From positions 62,001 to 126,000 of the forward strand of contig NZ_JACVPX010000005.1 of the NCBI RefSeq assembly GCF_018881655.1: a stretch of 64,000 bases of DNA, written 5' to 3'. The stretch comes from Polynucleobacter sp. Tro8-14-1. Its GTDB lineage: Bacteria > Pseudomonadota > Gammaproteobacteria > Burkholderiales > Burkholderiaceae. The translations under genes and the position numbers were made by a program. The notes under the pieces are model-generated. The model did no database searches and was not told the origin of the DNA. It saw nothing but the letters and a program-made list of their open reading frames with translations. Shown piece after piece: positions 36,834-46,309 of the stretch. Every line of letters starts with the position of its first letter. The stretch's first letter is position 1.

Positions 36834-37568
36834 ATGGGCAATAGACTAAAAGACAAAGTAGCCATCATTACCGGCGCGGCAAAGGGTATTGGTTTTGCTA
36901 CTGCTCAGCGTTTTGCAGAAGAAGGCGCAAAAGTTATCATTACGGATATTGGCCTGGAGGCCGTTAATAGCGCGGCTGAAAAAACGCCTAATGCCGAAGG
37001 CTATGTCATGAATGTCACCGATCGCGCTAGCATTCAGTCAGTTGTAGACCAGGTAATGCAAAAGCATGGGCGGATTGATATCTTGATCAATAACGCAGGC
37101 ATTACTCAAGATGCACGCTTAATTAAGATGACCGAAGCACAGTTCGATACCGTGATTGATGTCAATCTGAAGGGTGTATTTAATTGCACTCAGTTAATCG
37201 TGCCGCACATGCTGGAAGCTGGCTCTGGCGCAGTGGTCAATGCATCAAGCGTTGTGGGTCTCTACGGTAATTTTGGCCAAACCAATTACTCAGCTACTAA
37301 ATTTGGTGTGATTGGTTTTACAAAAACATGGGCGCGTGAATTAGGGCCTAAAGGCATTCGAGTCAATGCGGTGTGCCCTGGTTTTATCGCCACTGAAATG
37401 GTTATGGCTATGCCAGCAAATATTGTGCAAGACATTGAAAAACGCAGTTGGCTTGGTCGTCTGGGTACCCCCGCTGAAATGGCAAATGTGTATTTATTCT
37501 TAGCAAGCGATGAGGCAAGCTATGTTAATGGAGTGGCATTAGAGGCCAGCGGCGGGATCTCGCTCTAA
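36834..37568 (+). CDS. Short-chain dehydrogenase, FabG-type 3-oxoacyl-ACP reductase family
   Basis: The NAD(P)-binding motif TGAAKGIG (13-20), NNAG (86-89), the catalytic Ser139 in NASSVVG and Tyr152-x3-Lys156 are all in place, and the C-terminal [12 protein letters not shown] matches FabG proteins. The 244-residue protein likely reduces a 3-oxoacyl thioester with NADPH. It lies outside a fatty acid synthesis cluster, so it may be a second, FabG-like enzyme rather than the essential FabG. It is 2 bases upstream of the RNB gene. Confidence 0.9.
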   Translation: MGNRLKDKVAIITGAAKGIGFATAQRFAEEGAKVIITDIGLEAVNSAAEKTPNAEGYVMNVTDRASIQSVVDQVMQKHGRIDILINNAGITQDARLIKMTEAQFDTVIDVNLKGVFNCTQLIVPHMLEAGSGAVVNASSVVGLYGNFGQTNYSATKFGVIGFTKTWARELGPKGIRVNAVCPGFIATEMVMAMPANIVQDIEKRSWLGRLGTPAEMANVYLFLASDEASYVNGVALEASGGISL

Positions 37569-37570
37569 GC

Positions 37571-39622
37571 ATGAATCTTTTATACGAAGAAGGTGGCGAT
37601 ATTAAGATCGCCACAGTCCAGTCTGCTTCAGGCGCTGGCGATGCAGAGTCTTGGCAAGCAACTAGTCTTTCTGGAAAAAAGATCAAACTCAAAGCCAAGG
37701 AAGTGTGGCTGCGTTTTGAAAAGCCTGAAGCTCAAATGGCTATGGATGAAGCCAGCACACTCACTGCCGATATTGATTTGCAGTTCCTTTGGGACTGTGC
37801 GCCTGATGAAGAGTTTGGCTTGGTTGATGTAGCGCATGAGTACTTTGGCTCACAAGCGAGCATTCCACAACAAGTTGCGCTGGCTATTGCCTTGCAAGGG
37901 GCGCCAGTATTTTTCCGTCGCAAGGGGCGCGGACGGTTTCAGAGGGCTCCACTAGAGCAGTTACAGGCTGGTTTGGCTGCATTAGATCGCAAACAAAAAG
38001 AGCTCGAACAGCAATCCATTTGGCAGCAAGAGTTGGTTGCTGGTACTTTCCCTGAGTCACTGAAGTCTTCAGCCAAGCAATTACTTTTCTCGCCCGATAA
38101 AAATACCTCTGCCTATAAGGCATTGATCGCAGCCTGCACTGAAACCGGGGAGTCTCCGGCGCAGCTGATGATTCGTTGTGGTGCAATCGACTCTCCTTTG
38201 GCTTATCACCAGGGCTTGTTCCTGAAGGCGCATTTTCCGAATGGAGCGGATCACAACCTTGCTATCGGAGTTGATCAAGCAGCATATGCAGCTGCTATTG
38301 CTGAGCTGCCGCTTGCTCAGGTACAAGCATTCTCCATTGATGATTCGGGCACTACAGAGATTGATGATGCTCTATCCGTTACGGTAATCGAGGGCGGGCA
38401 TCGAGTAGGTATTCACATCGCTGCTCCTGGATTGGCCATTACAAAAGATGATCCACTAGATCTAGTCGCTCGCAATCGCATGTCCACGGTGTACTTTCCG
38501 GGTGACAAAATTACAATGCTGCCCGATTCAGTAATTGAGCAATTTTCATTAGATGAGGGTATGCCTAGACCAGCCTTATCAATCTATGTGGATATTGATC
38601 CTGAGGGCATTGCCAATCGAGCGAGCTTGCAGATGCGTGCTGAGATGGTGCCGATGGCTGCCAATTTGCGCCTGGAAAATATTGAGCATCTCGTGAGTGA
38701 AGAGAGTCTGCTGGATGAGGGTTCTAACTACCCCTATCGCAAAGAGCTGGCGACTCTATGGCAAGCTGCTAAACATCTGCATGCAGGGCGTCAAGAGAAG
38801 CGTCTAGCAAATGGTTTGCGTGCTGAGCAGTTAGGTGTCATAGATCCAAATGCCCTGGCAAGAGACTTTCATTTTCAGATTCAAGATGTTGATGGGGTTC
38901 AGCGCGTAGAAATCGTGCCACGTCAACGCGGTTCTATTTTGGATACGATTGTTGCGGAGTGGATGATTTTCTGTAATAGCGCCTCAGGACAGCTTCTAGC
39001 AGATCATGGTCTTCCTGGATTATTCAGAACTCAAAAGGGTTGGGGTCCATTGCGTACTCGGATGCAAACAACCCCTGGACCTCATGAGGGTCTTGGCTTG
39101 GACTATTACGCCTGGTGTACATCTCCTTTACGTCGATATTCTGATTTGGTGAATCAGTGGCAATTAATTGCGCTAGCAAAGCATGGTGTTACTGCCAAGA
39201 TGGTTGCCCCATTCCCGCCGAGAGACGCTACCTTGATGGGTATTGCTGCTGACTTTGAATCTTGCTATCAAGCTTATGGCGAGTTCCAAGATCGCTTGGA
39301 AAAGTATTGGTGTTTACGTTGGATCACTCAAGACGGTGATTCGAAAACAGTGCATGTGCGCCATTTAAAAGAGGGTATGTCCAGAGTGGAGTTAGTACCT
39401 CTACATCTACCTATCCCTGAATTGGCAACCCATCCGCGCATGACCCGTGCGGAAGTGGTGATCGCAGATGTAGATTTTCTGCAGCTAAGTGCTGGCGTTC
39501 GTGTGTTGGAGATCGAGGCAAAAATTGAATCCCCCGAAAAGCCTTCGGCCGATCAGGTTGCCGAGCAGACTCCAGAGCAAGTAGTTTCGGATAACCCTGA
39601 AGAAGATGCTGGCCCAGATTAA
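37571..39622 (+). CDS. RNB-domain exoribonuclease (RNase II/R family)
   Basis: The catalytic RNB region starts with FSIDDSGTTEIDDALSV (254-270), in which three of the four metal-binding aspartates of E. coli RNase II are conserved and one is replaced by Glu, a pattern I recall from organellar and cyanobacterial RNB enzymes. RDFHFQIQDVDGVQRVE and SPLRRYSDLVNQWQL follow as the family's C-terminal signatures. The 683-residue protein has no clear N-terminal cold-shock pair and ends in an acidic Glu/Pro-rich tail. It overlaps the TonB-like gene by 17 bases. Confidence 0.9.
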   Translation: MNLLYEEGGDIKIATVQSASGAGDAESWQATSLSGKKIKLKAKEVWLRFEKPEAQMAMDEASTLTADIDLQFLWDCAPDEEFGLVDVAHEYFGSQASIPQQVALAIALQGAPVFFRRKGRGRFQRAPLEQLQAGLAALDRKQKELEQQSIWQQELVAGTFPESLKSSAKQLLFSPDKNTSAYKALIAACTETGESPAQLMIRCGAIDSPLAYHQGLFLKAHFPNGADHNLAIGVDQAAYAAAIAELPLAQVQAFSIDDSGTTEIDDALSVTVIEGGHRVGIHIAAPGLAITKDDPLDLVARNRMSTVYFPGDKITMLPDSVIEQFSLDEGMPRPALSIYVDIDPEGIANRASLQMRAEMVPMAANLRLENIEHLVSEESLLDEGSNYPYRKELATLWQAAKHLHAGRQEKRLANGLRAEQLGVIDPNALARDFHFQIQDVDGVQRVEIVPRQRGSILDTIVAEWMIFCNSASGQLLADHGLPGLFRTQKGWGPLRTRMQTTPGPHEGLGLDYYAWCTSPLRRYSDLVNQWQLIALAKHGVTAKMVAPFPPRDATLMGIAADFESCYQAYGEFQDRLEKYWCLRWITQDGDSKTVHVRHLKEGMSRVELVPLHLPIPELATHPRMTRAEVVIADVDFLQLSAGVRVLEIEAKIESPEKPSADQVAEQTPEQVVSDNPEEDAGPD

Positions 39623-40493
39623 ATCGTTAGAGTTTCCATGTCCTGAGAGGCTTGGTAAGGCTTTGCATTATCTGCGAGGCGCTTGGAATCGTCACCCTTT
39701 TCGATTTGCCTTGTGCGCTTCAATACTGATCCACATTGTTTTCTTATCTTTCCGTTGGGGTGTTGGAGAGATTCAGAACCGCAGACTCAATACGCCATTG
39801 AGCGTGGTTTTAGTAAACGCCAGCAATAAAACGCCACCTCAAAAAGCAAATAAGTTGGCGCAGGCTGATTTGCAGGGTGGCGGTAAAACAGAAACTCAAG
39901 ATGCCACAGCAATGCACCGTGCCAGATTGGGTGCTGAGGCTAGGCTTGAGGTTTTAGAAAAACAGCAAAAACAAATGCTCGCTAAGCTAGATGAGCAGCG
40001 CAGTCGTTCAGGTGGTCGCAAGAGTGGCGACGAGCAAAAAATTACTCCCCAATTAAATTCTTTAGAGGCTGAGTTAGCTAAACGCTTACAAGCTGATGGT
40101 AAAGAGCCTAGACGTAAGGTATTGACTGGAGCTAATACCAAGGCAGTCACGTTTGCGCATTATTACGATGCGATGCGTCAGAAGATTGAGGCTTACGGTA
40201 GTGCTTTTTTCCCAAGGGCGAATGGACGCCCTTTGTACGGTAGTCTAGTGATTGTTGTCAGCGTTGATAACCAAGGCAGAATCACTACAAATGCTCAAGG
40301 CAAGGATGGGCTCTCGATTGGCCGTAGTTCTGGCAATCCCGAGCTAGACCGCCAAGCGCTGGCAATTGTGAGAGCCTCTGCGCCATTTGGTCCTTTTCCT
40401 TCAGAAATGCGTAATCAAATCGATGTCTTAGATTGGATCTCTACTTTTGAGTTCACGCGCGATGGCGTGGATCGCCTAGAGCTACGCCATTAA
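39606..40493 (+). CDS. TonB-like energy transducer / C-terminal TonB domain protein
   Basis: The protein has a cytoplasmic N-terminus, one membrane helix (about 34-50), a charged helical stretch likely to form a coiled coil (105-165), and a C-terminal domain (about 175-285) with GSLVIVVSVDNQGRI and LAIVRASAPFGPFP like TonB C-terminal domains. It may couple inner-membrane energy to an outer-membrane receptor or act as an envelope scaffold; no exbBD genes are near. It sits between the RNB gene and aroE, an order found in related betaproteobacteria as I recall. Confidence 0.82.
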   Translation: MLAQIKSLEFPCPERLGKALHYLRGAWNRHPFRFALCASILIHIVFLSFRWGVGEIQNRRLNTPLSVVLVNASNKTPPQKANKLAQADLQGGGKTETQDATAMHRARLGAEARLEVLEKQQKQMLAKLDEQRSRSGGRKSGDEQKITPQLNSLEAELAKRLQADGKEPRRKVLTGANTKAVTFAHYYDAMRQKIEAYGSAFFPRANGRPLYGSLVIVVSVDNQGRITTNAQGKDGLSIGRSSGNPELDRQALAIVRASAPFGPFPSEMRNQIDVLDWISTFEFTRDGVDRLELRH

Positions 40494-40549
40494 TATTATT
40501 TAAAAAGTTTACTAACTCAATTTGCAAATTCGCTTATTCTGTAGTCATC

Positions 40550-41455
40550 ATGAGCTCTACTGATACCGCCTCCCTACACACCGATCCAAGCCTTTTTGCT
40601 GGCGTGGATGTCTATGCGGTTGCGGGTAATCCGATTTCTCACAGCAAGTCTCCCTCAATTCATCAACGGTTTGCAGAGCAAGCAAAGCAACGGATGCACT
40701 ATGGCCGTCTTCAGCCTGAAATAGGTTCATTTGCTCAAGCAGCTAAAGCATTTTTTACTGCAGGCGGCAAAGGCATGAATGTAACGGTGCCTTTCAAGTT
40801 AGATGCTCAAAATTTGGCTGATGTATTAACACCGCGTGCTCAATTGGCGGGTGCCGTTAACACTTTGTGGAAGACGGAAGGCAAAATTTTTGGTGACAAT
40901 ACCGACGGTGCTGGTCTAGTGCGCGATTTACTGGCTCAAGGTATTGCACTGCATAGTGCTCGTATTTTATTGATCGGTGCTGGTGGGGCTGCACGGGGTG
41001 TAATAGGTCCTTTGCTTGAGCAATCTCCTAAGTCCCTCATCATTGCCAATCGTTCCAGCGCAAAAGCGGATGAGTTGGTTAAGCTATTTGCAGATTTAGC
41101 CGGCTCTAAGGAGGTAGCGCTGGAGTCGCGTACTTTGGCTGATTTGGAGGATGTTGCAAAAACTCAGCATCCATTTGATTTGGTCATTAACGCTACTGCT
41201 GCTGGTTTAACCGACGAGTCTCCATTGACGCCCGAAGCGGTAGCTAATATTTTTGTGCCCAGCTCTTTCGCTTATGACATGGTCTACGGTAAAACTACTG
41301 CCTTCATGCAGCAGGCCTTACAACGAGGTGCTCGCGTAAGTGATGGCCTTGGAATGTTGGTTGAGCAAGCGGCTGATGCATTCTTGCTATGGCGGGGTGC
41401 GCAATTAGCGAGTGCAATTTACCCCCGCGCAGTCTTAGCAGAGTTACGCAGTTAA
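40550..41455 (+). CDS. aroE: Shikimate dehydrogenase AroE
   Basis: AroE reduces 3-dehydroshikimate with NADPH. The substrate-binding NPISHSKSP (27-35), catalytic Lys83 in NVTVPFK, NTLWKTEGK, and the dinucleotide motif GAGGAARG identify it. The 301-residue length includes about 16 extra N-terminal residues before the core. It is followed after 9 bases by mtgA, so both probably share a transcript. Confidence 0.96.
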   Translation: MSSTDTASLHTDPSLFAGVDVYAVAGNPISHSKSPSIHQRFAEQAKQRMHYGRLQPEIGSFAQAAKAFFTAGGKGMNVTVPFKLDAQNLADVLTPRAQLAGAVNTLWKTEGKIFGDNTDGAGLVRDLLAQGIALHSARILLIGAGGAARGVIGPLLEQSPKSLIIANRSSAKADELVKLFADLAGSKEVALESRTLADLEDVAKTQHPFDLVINATAAGLTDESPLTPEAVANIFVPSSFAYDMVYGKTTAFMQQALQRGARVSDGLGMLVEQAADAFLLWRGAQLASAIYPRAVLAELRS

Positions 41456-41464
41456 TTTGCCCTG

Positions 41465-42220
41465 ATGCGCTGGCTTCTATATCCAGTGAAGTGTTTGCTC
41501 GCAGGGTTTATTGCCATGCAAATCTTTTTTGCTCTGCAAATTGCTTTATGGATGAGCTTAGATCCCAGTAGCACTGCGTTTCAGAGGGCTGAGCGTTGGC
41601 GCTTATGTACTTGGCATTGGACCTGTCCAGTGCAATCTCATTGGGTGCCTTATGACAAGATCTCGAACAATCTCAAGCGCGCTGTTTTAGTCAGTGAAGA
41701 CGATATCTTCTTTCAACACAAGGGTGTGCGAGTTGAGGATATGCAAAAAGCCTGGCAGAAAAATCAACAGCAGAATCAGCAAAAAACCCAAACAGGCAAT
41801 AAATCCAAAATAGCGTTACGGGGTGGATCTACTATTACCCAGCAATTAGCAAAAAATTTATTTCTTTCTTCAGAGCAACATTATTTGCGCAAGGGCCAGG
41901 AGCTCATCATTACCGGGCTTTTGGAATTAATACTTTCTAAGCAGAGATTGTTTGAGATTTATCTCAATTCGGTAGAGTGGGGTGAAGGCATTTTTGGAGT
42001 TGGTGCCGCCTCTCAGCATTATTTTGCTACAAGTCCAGCAGCCCTAGATCGGGACCAAGCTGCTGCTCTAGCTTCAGCGCTGCCAGCGCCAAAGTGTTTT
42101 GACAAGCAGCAGTATTGCCGTCGAGGAAGTATTAATTATTCCGCTCGCCAAGAATTTGTCTTAGAAAATATGGATAGAGTTGCCTTGGCGCCTTATCCAA
42201 AGAGCGGTGCGGGTAAATAA
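41465..42220 (+). CDS. mtgA: Monofunctional peptidoglycan glycosyltransferase MtgA
   Basis: This inner-membrane GT51 enzyme polymerises lipid II without a transpeptidase domain. An N-terminal helix (about residues 8-30) anchors it; the catalytic Glu78 lies in VSEDDIFFQHKG, followed by GGSTITQQLAKNLFLS and the third GT51 motif EIYLNSVEWGEGIFG. The 251-residue length matches MtgA. A Gln/Asn/Lys-rich insertion near residues 98-115 looks flexible. It converges with pyrF. Confidence 0.96.
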   Translation: MRWLLYPVKCLLAGFIAMQIFFALQIALWMSLDPSSTAFQRAERWRLCTWHWTCPVQSHWVPYDKISNNLKRAVLVSEDDIFFQHKGVRVEDMQKAWQKNQQQNQQKTQTGNKSKIALRGGSTITQQLAKNLFLSSEQHYLRKGQELIITGLLELILSKQRLFEIYLNSVEWGEGIFGVGAASQHYFATSPAALDRDQAAALASALPAPKCFDKQQYCRRGSINYSARQEFVLENMDRVALAPYPKSGAGK

Positions 42221-42237
42221 TTTCTTGTTTTATTTAA

Positions 42238-43083
42238 CTATTTGTTTGCAGCTGCTCGAAGTGCATCCCGAGTACTCATGGCAACGACTCTAGCCGCTTC
42301 AGCAAAATCAGCGCCTGAGCTGGCATACAGAATCGCTCGGGAAGAATTGATGATCATCCCTGCTCCTGGTTTGCCGGTTATTTTTCCCGCGCTGACAGTG
42401 GCATCAATATCACCACCTTGAGCACCTATCCCTGGAATCAATAAGGGCATATCACCAACAATGGCGCGTACCTTGGCAATTTCTTCTGGGAAAGTAGCGC
42501 CGACTACCAGGCTGATCTGATCAGAACTATTCCACTGTTGTGCAGCCAGCTTAGCCACATGCAGATAAAGAGGCTCGCCATTGGGTGCCACATTCAGGAA
42601 CTGCAAATCTGACCCGCCAGGGTTGGATGTGCGGCAGAGGACAATAACTCCTTTGCCTGCGTGCTTTAGGTAGGGCTCGATCGTGTCAAAGCCCATGTAT
42701 GGGTTCACGGTTACAGCATCAGCGCCGTATCGATCAAAGGCCTCCAGAGCGTAATGGTCAGCAGTGCTGCCGATATCTCCACGTTTGGAATCCAGGATGA
42801 CTGGGATGTGGGGGTATTTATCTTTGAGGTGCTTGATTAGTTTTTCTAGTTGAGCCTCTGCTCTTTGGGAGGCAAAGTAAGCAAATTGAGGTTTGAAGGC
42901 GCAGACCAAATCCGCGGTCGCATCTGCGATTTCTCGGCAGAACTCATAGATGCCCTCGGCATTCCCTTGTATGGGGAGGGGCAAGCGCTTTGGATCCGGG
43001 TCAAAACCAACACACAGCATGCTGCCTTGGGAAGCCCATGCGGATTGGAGTTGCTGGTTAAAGGTATTTAAGCGAGAGTTCAT
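42238..43083 (-). CDS. pyrF: Orotidine 5'-phosphate decarboxylase PyrF (long, type 2)
   Basis: PyrF makes UMP from OMP. The catalytic array Asp98, Lys100 and Asp103 lies in [17 protein letters not shown]. The 281-residue protein is the longer form found in Burkholderiales and mycobacteria, rather than the 245-residue E. coli type. It is transcribed alone and divergent from corA with 73 bases between starts. Confidence 0.96.
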   Translation of the reverse strand: MNSRLNTFNQQLQSAWASQGSMLCVGFDPDPKRLPLPIQGNAEGIYEFCREIADATADLVCAFKPQFAYFASQRAEAQLEKLIKHLKDKYPHIPVILDSKRGDIGSTADHYALEAFDRYGADAVTVNPYMGFDTIEPYLKHAGKGVIVLCRTSNPGGSDLQFLNVAPNGEPLYLHVAKLAAQQWNSSDQISLVVGATFPEEIAKVRAIVGDMPLLIPGIGAQGGDIDATVSAGKITGKPGAGMIINSSRAILYASSGADFAEAARVVAMSTRDALRAAANK

Positions 43084-43156
43084 TGGATTTGGCTTATTTT
43101 AGTGAAACTGTTATGTTCGATAGGATAAACTAGCGCACATTCCTTAGGAGTTCACC

Positions 43157-44122
43157 ATGATCAACTTGTTCGTCCTGCAAAATGGCCGCCTCTCCCAAGA
43201 GCAAGTCGAAGATCGCAATGAATTATTGCAATATGCCAATCCTATCTGGATTGACGTGGTTGATCCAGAAGAAGAGGAATTAATTTGGATTAAAGAGGCA
43301 TTTGGCGTACTTTTGCCTGAGTTGGATGACTTGGGTGACTTAGAAGCGTCTGCGCGTTATTTTGAAGCAGATGATGGCCACCTCCACATCCGTACTGATT
43401 TCTTATTGGATGAAGAAGAAACCTCTCGCAACGTTAGAGTAGCGTTTGTTCTGACCAAGCAAGTGCTGTTCTCAATTCATGACGAAGATTTGCCAGTGTT
43501 CCGTTTAGTTCGCTTGCGTGCCCGTTTGCGTCCTGGTTCAGTGAGCAATGCAAAAGATGTGTTGCTAGATTTGTATTCAACCGATGCTGAGTATTCTGCT
43601 GATGCCTTGGAAGAGGTTTATGAAAACCTGGAGCAAGCTGGTAAACGAGTCTTGCAAGATGATATTAATGATGCGGATGCCGAGCAAGTCCTCGAAACCA
43701 TTGCCAAAGAGGAAGATACCAACGGACGCATTCGTCGTAACGTGATGGATACCCGCAGAGCCTTGTCCTTCCTTATGCGCAGCAAGTTACTTTCTGATGA
43801 GCAGCAGGAGGAAGCGCGTCAAATTTTGCGCGATATCGACTCTCTGGAAAACCATACTGCTTTCTTATTCGATAAGATTAACTTCTTGATGGATGCTACC
43901 GTAGGTTTTATTAACTTGAACCAATCCAAGATCATCAAGATCTTCTCGGTGGTATCGGTAGCCTTAATGCCACCAACCTTGCTTGCCAGTATTTGGGGTA
44001 TGAACTACAAGCACATGCCTGAGTTAGATGCGACTTGGGGTTATCCAATGGCGATTGTTGCAATGGTAATTTCAGCAATCATTCCACTCTGGTATTTCCA
44101 CAGCAAAGGCTGGATGAAGTAA
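43157..44122 (+). CDS. corA: Magnesium/cobalt transporter CorA
   Basis: A large acidic cytoplasmic domain (about residues 1-255) precedes two C-terminal helices; the GMN selectivity motif is at 281-283, followed by an acidic loop KHMPELDATWG. The 321 residues match CorA pentameric Mg2+ channels. TTAGGAG precedes the ATG by about 6 bases. The gene has its own short leader with no riboswitch-sized space, so no Mg2+ sensor is seen in the RNA. Confidence 0.95.
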   Translation: MINLFVLQNGRLSQEQVEDRNELLQYANPIWIDVVDPEEEELIWIKEAFGVLLPELDDLGDLEASARYFEADDGHLHIRTDFLLDEEETSRNVRVAFVLTKQVLFSIHDEDLPVFRLVRLRARLRPGSVSNAKDVLLDLYSTDAEYSADALEEVYENLEQAGKRVLQDDINDADAEQVLETIAKEEDTNGRIRRNVMDTRRALSFLMRSKLLSDEQQEEARQILRDIDSLENHTAFLFDKINFLMDATVGFINLNQSKIIKIFSVVSVALMPPTLLASIWGMNYKHMPELDATWGYPMAIVAMVISAIIPLWYFHSKGWMK

Positions 44123-44142
44123 TTAGCAGTCTGTATTTGCGC

Positions 44143-44622
44143 TTAACTTCTGAGTAGTGCGATTAACTCAGTCAGTGCAAATTCGGTTGCTTGCTGCCTT
44201 ACTGCTTGACGATCACCGTCAAAATGCATGGTTTTAGTGAGGGTTTGATTTTCAGTCGCCCAGCCAAAACAGACTGTGCCTACGGGCTTCTCAGCGGTCC
44301 CGCCTGACGGGCCGGCAATCCCAGTGACAGAAATAGCTACATCACTTCCTGAATTGATCCGCGCACCTTCGGCCATGGCCTTAGCCACTGGCTCGCTGAC
44401 AGCCCCATAGGACTCAATTAGCTGAGCTGGGACCGCCAGGCACTCCGTTTTTGCTTCATTGCTGTAAGTGATATAGCCACGTTCAAACCACTCGCTTGAG
44501 CCTGCAAGTTCAGTCAGGGTGGCAGATACAAGACCACCAGTACAAGATTCTGCGAGCGACACCATCCAATTTCTAGAAAGCAAAATCTCGGCTAATGTTT
44601 TGGTGAGATCAATTGAGTTCAT
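44143..44622 (-). CDS. pncC: Nicotinamide-nucleotide amidohydrolase PncC (CinA C-terminal domain)
   Basis: PncC deamidates nicotinamide mononucleotide for NAD recycling. The catalytic serine motif LAESCTGG near residue 24, GYITYSNEAKTECLAVP and VSVTGIAGPSGGTAEKPVG-like segments show the CinA C-terminal family. At 159 residues it is the stand-alone form without the N-terminal molybdopterin-binding-like domain. Its start shares one base with the pgpA stop (TAATG), so translation is coupled. Confidence 0.94.
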   Translation of the reverse strand: MNSIDLTKTLAEILLSRNWMVSLAESCTGGLVSATLTELAGSSEWFERGYITYSNEAKTECLAVPAQLIESYGAVSEPVAKAMAEGARINSGSDVAISVTGIAGPSGGTAEKPVGTVCFGWATENQTLTKTMHFDGDRQAVRQQATEFALTELIALLRS

Positions 44623-45182
44623 TATCTAGTGAGAAACTGTATCAAGGCTACTGCGAGCAGTGTACAAAATGCAGCAGCAAGATCATCCACCACAATTCCA
44701 AACCCTCGCCAAATGATTTGCAAGAAGCTTGATCGCTGAGTGCTATTACTTGCTGTATTTTTAAAGTGACGATCAATCATGCCAATAGGTCCTGGTTTGA
44801 TGGCATCAAAAAATCGGAATAGCGCAAAAGTAATAAACTGCATCCAAGCATTAGCTGGCATGATGAAGATAAGCACCAGCCAGAACGCGACGATCTCATC
44901 CCAAACAATACCGCCAAAATCTTTTTTACCAAGCTCTTCGCTGACATGGCCGCAGATCCAGCAGCCGAGCAAAATGCCGCCACCAATGATCCAGAGAAAG
45001 TCTGCCGTACTGAAAAAGTATTCACCTATTAGAAATGCAGCCCAGGCCCAGAGCGTGCCGGCAGTGCCTGGAGCTACAGGGCTTAATCCGCTACCAAAGC
45101 CAAAGGCAATAGTGCGACTGGCAGTTTGAAAAACCCATTTGAAGTTTGGTATCACTTCTGCGGAATGCTCAACATTGGTCAT
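44622..45182 (-). CDS. pgpA: Phosphatidylglycerophosphatase A
   Basis: PgpA dephosphorylates phosphatidylglycerophosphate at the inner membrane. The family motif PVAPGTAGTLWAW, the metal-binding IVWDEIVAFW and FDAIKPGPIGMIDRH are visible, with about four hydrophobic helices in 186 residues. It overlaps the end of thiL by 4 bases (ATGA) and pncC by one, forming the conserved thiL-pgpA-pncC unit. Confidence 0.95.
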   Translation of the reverse strand: MTNVEHSAEVIPNFKWVFQTASRTIAFGFGSGLSPVAPGTAGTLWAWAAFLIGEYFFSTADFLWIIGGGILLGCWICGHVSEELGKKDFGGIVWDEIVAFWLVLIFIMPANAWMQFITFALFRFFDAIKPGPIGMIDRHFKNTASNSTQRSSFLQIIWRGFGIVVDDLAAAFCTLLAVALIQFLTR

Positions 45183-46204
45183 CGTGCGAAGTGGTCAAAT
45201 GAGTTGAGGAAAGGAGCTGCTTGTGAATCACTCAGGAGAGCTCCTGATGCATCTAGTAAATATACTCTTGCCTGATCATCTTTTTTCGGAAGTATTTTTC
45301 CAATCAGTGTTAGTGGCAAGTGAAGTGACTTACCAATCTCCTGTATTTTTTTCTGCTGGCTTGATGGTGCAGTAAAGCAAAGCTCATAATCATCACCACC
45401 ACATGCAGCAAATAAATTTTGAATAGAAGATTCTTGTTTTTTCAAGATGTTCGATTTTGGTAGTTGGCCCAGATGAATTTGCGCATCCACTTGCGATTGC
45501 TTCAAGATATGGCGTAAATCACCTAACAAGCCATCAGAGATATCTAAAGCTGCGCTCGCCACATTTCTTAATTGAATGCCTAATTCAATGCGCGGCTTTG
45601 GTTGATGCATATGGTTTTCGATTCGTTGTAAATCTTCGCTAGATAGATTTATTTCATGACGCAGTGCAGCAAGAGTAAGTCTGGCATCTCCAACCGAACC
45701 CGAGACCCAAACGTCATCACCCGTCTTTGCTCCAGATCTGCGAATAGCATTGCCGGCAGGGATGCTGCCAAAGGCGGTGATCGAGATGGTTAGGGGGCCT
45801 GCAGTGGTATCGCCGCCGATAAGGGGGCAGGAATACTCCTTAGCAATGGCAAAAAGCCCTTTAGAGAAAGCTTCTAGCCAGACTTCATCTACTTTTGGTA
45901 GGGCGATTGCCAAAGTAAACCCCAGCGGACTTGCCCCCATGGCTGCGAGGTCTGAAAGGTTAACTGCTAGGGCTTTGCGGGCCAATAGGGCGGCATCGGC
46001 GCCAGCAAAAAAGTGCCTGCCCTCCACCAACATATCGCTGGTAATGGCTATTTCTTCATTTTCTGGTGGTTTGATCAGGGCGCAGTCATCACCAATACCC
46101 AAGGTAACACTTTGATCTGCTTTAGAGCGCGTTGAATCCGCGCCCGTTTTGAAAAAACGTTCAATCAGGTCAAATTCACCGAGGGGGGTGGAGCGAGAAG
46201 ACAT
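45179..46204 (-). CDS. thiL: Thiamine-monophosphate kinase ThiL
   Basis: ThiL makes thiamine diphosphate from the monophosphate. Near the N-terminus are GEFDLIERFF and GIGDDCALI, followed by TSDMLVEGRHFF and LLGGDTTAGPLTISIT-type segments that bind Mg-ATP in the PurM-like fold. The 341-residue length is normal. It is the first gene of its operon and divergent from maeB. No TPP riboswitch is seen upstream. Confidence 0.95.
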   Translation of the reverse strand: MSSRSTPLGEFDLIERFFKTGADSTRSKADQSVTLGIGDDCALIKPPENEEIAITSDMLVEGRHFFAGADAALLARKALAVNLSDLAAMGASPLGFTLAIALPKVDEVWLEAFSKGLFAIAKEYSCPLIGGDTTAGPLTISITAFGSIPAGNAIRRSGAKTGDDVWVSGSVGDARLTLAALRHEINLSSEDLQRIENHMHQPKPRIELGIQLRNVASAALDISDGLLGDLRHILKQSQVDAQIHLGQLPKSNILKKQESSIQNLFAACGGDDYELCFTAPSSQQKKIQEIGKSLHLPLTLIGKILPKKDDQARVYLLDASGALLSDSQAAPFLNSFDHFAR

Positions 46205-46309
46205 GCCCCATTTTATGGCGGTTATGAGGTGAATGTCCGAGAGGAATAGAATTGAAGTCTTATAAGTCTTAACTAAATGAAGATAAGACAGAACTTAGCG
46301 AGTTAGTGG

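Noticed and set aside
43084..43156. Mg2+ riboswitch before corA
   Set aside because: The leader is only about 70 bases including the divergent promoter region and shows no stable fold.
46205..46309. TPP riboswitch near thiL
   Set aside because: The gap has none of the conserved THI-box segments on either strand.
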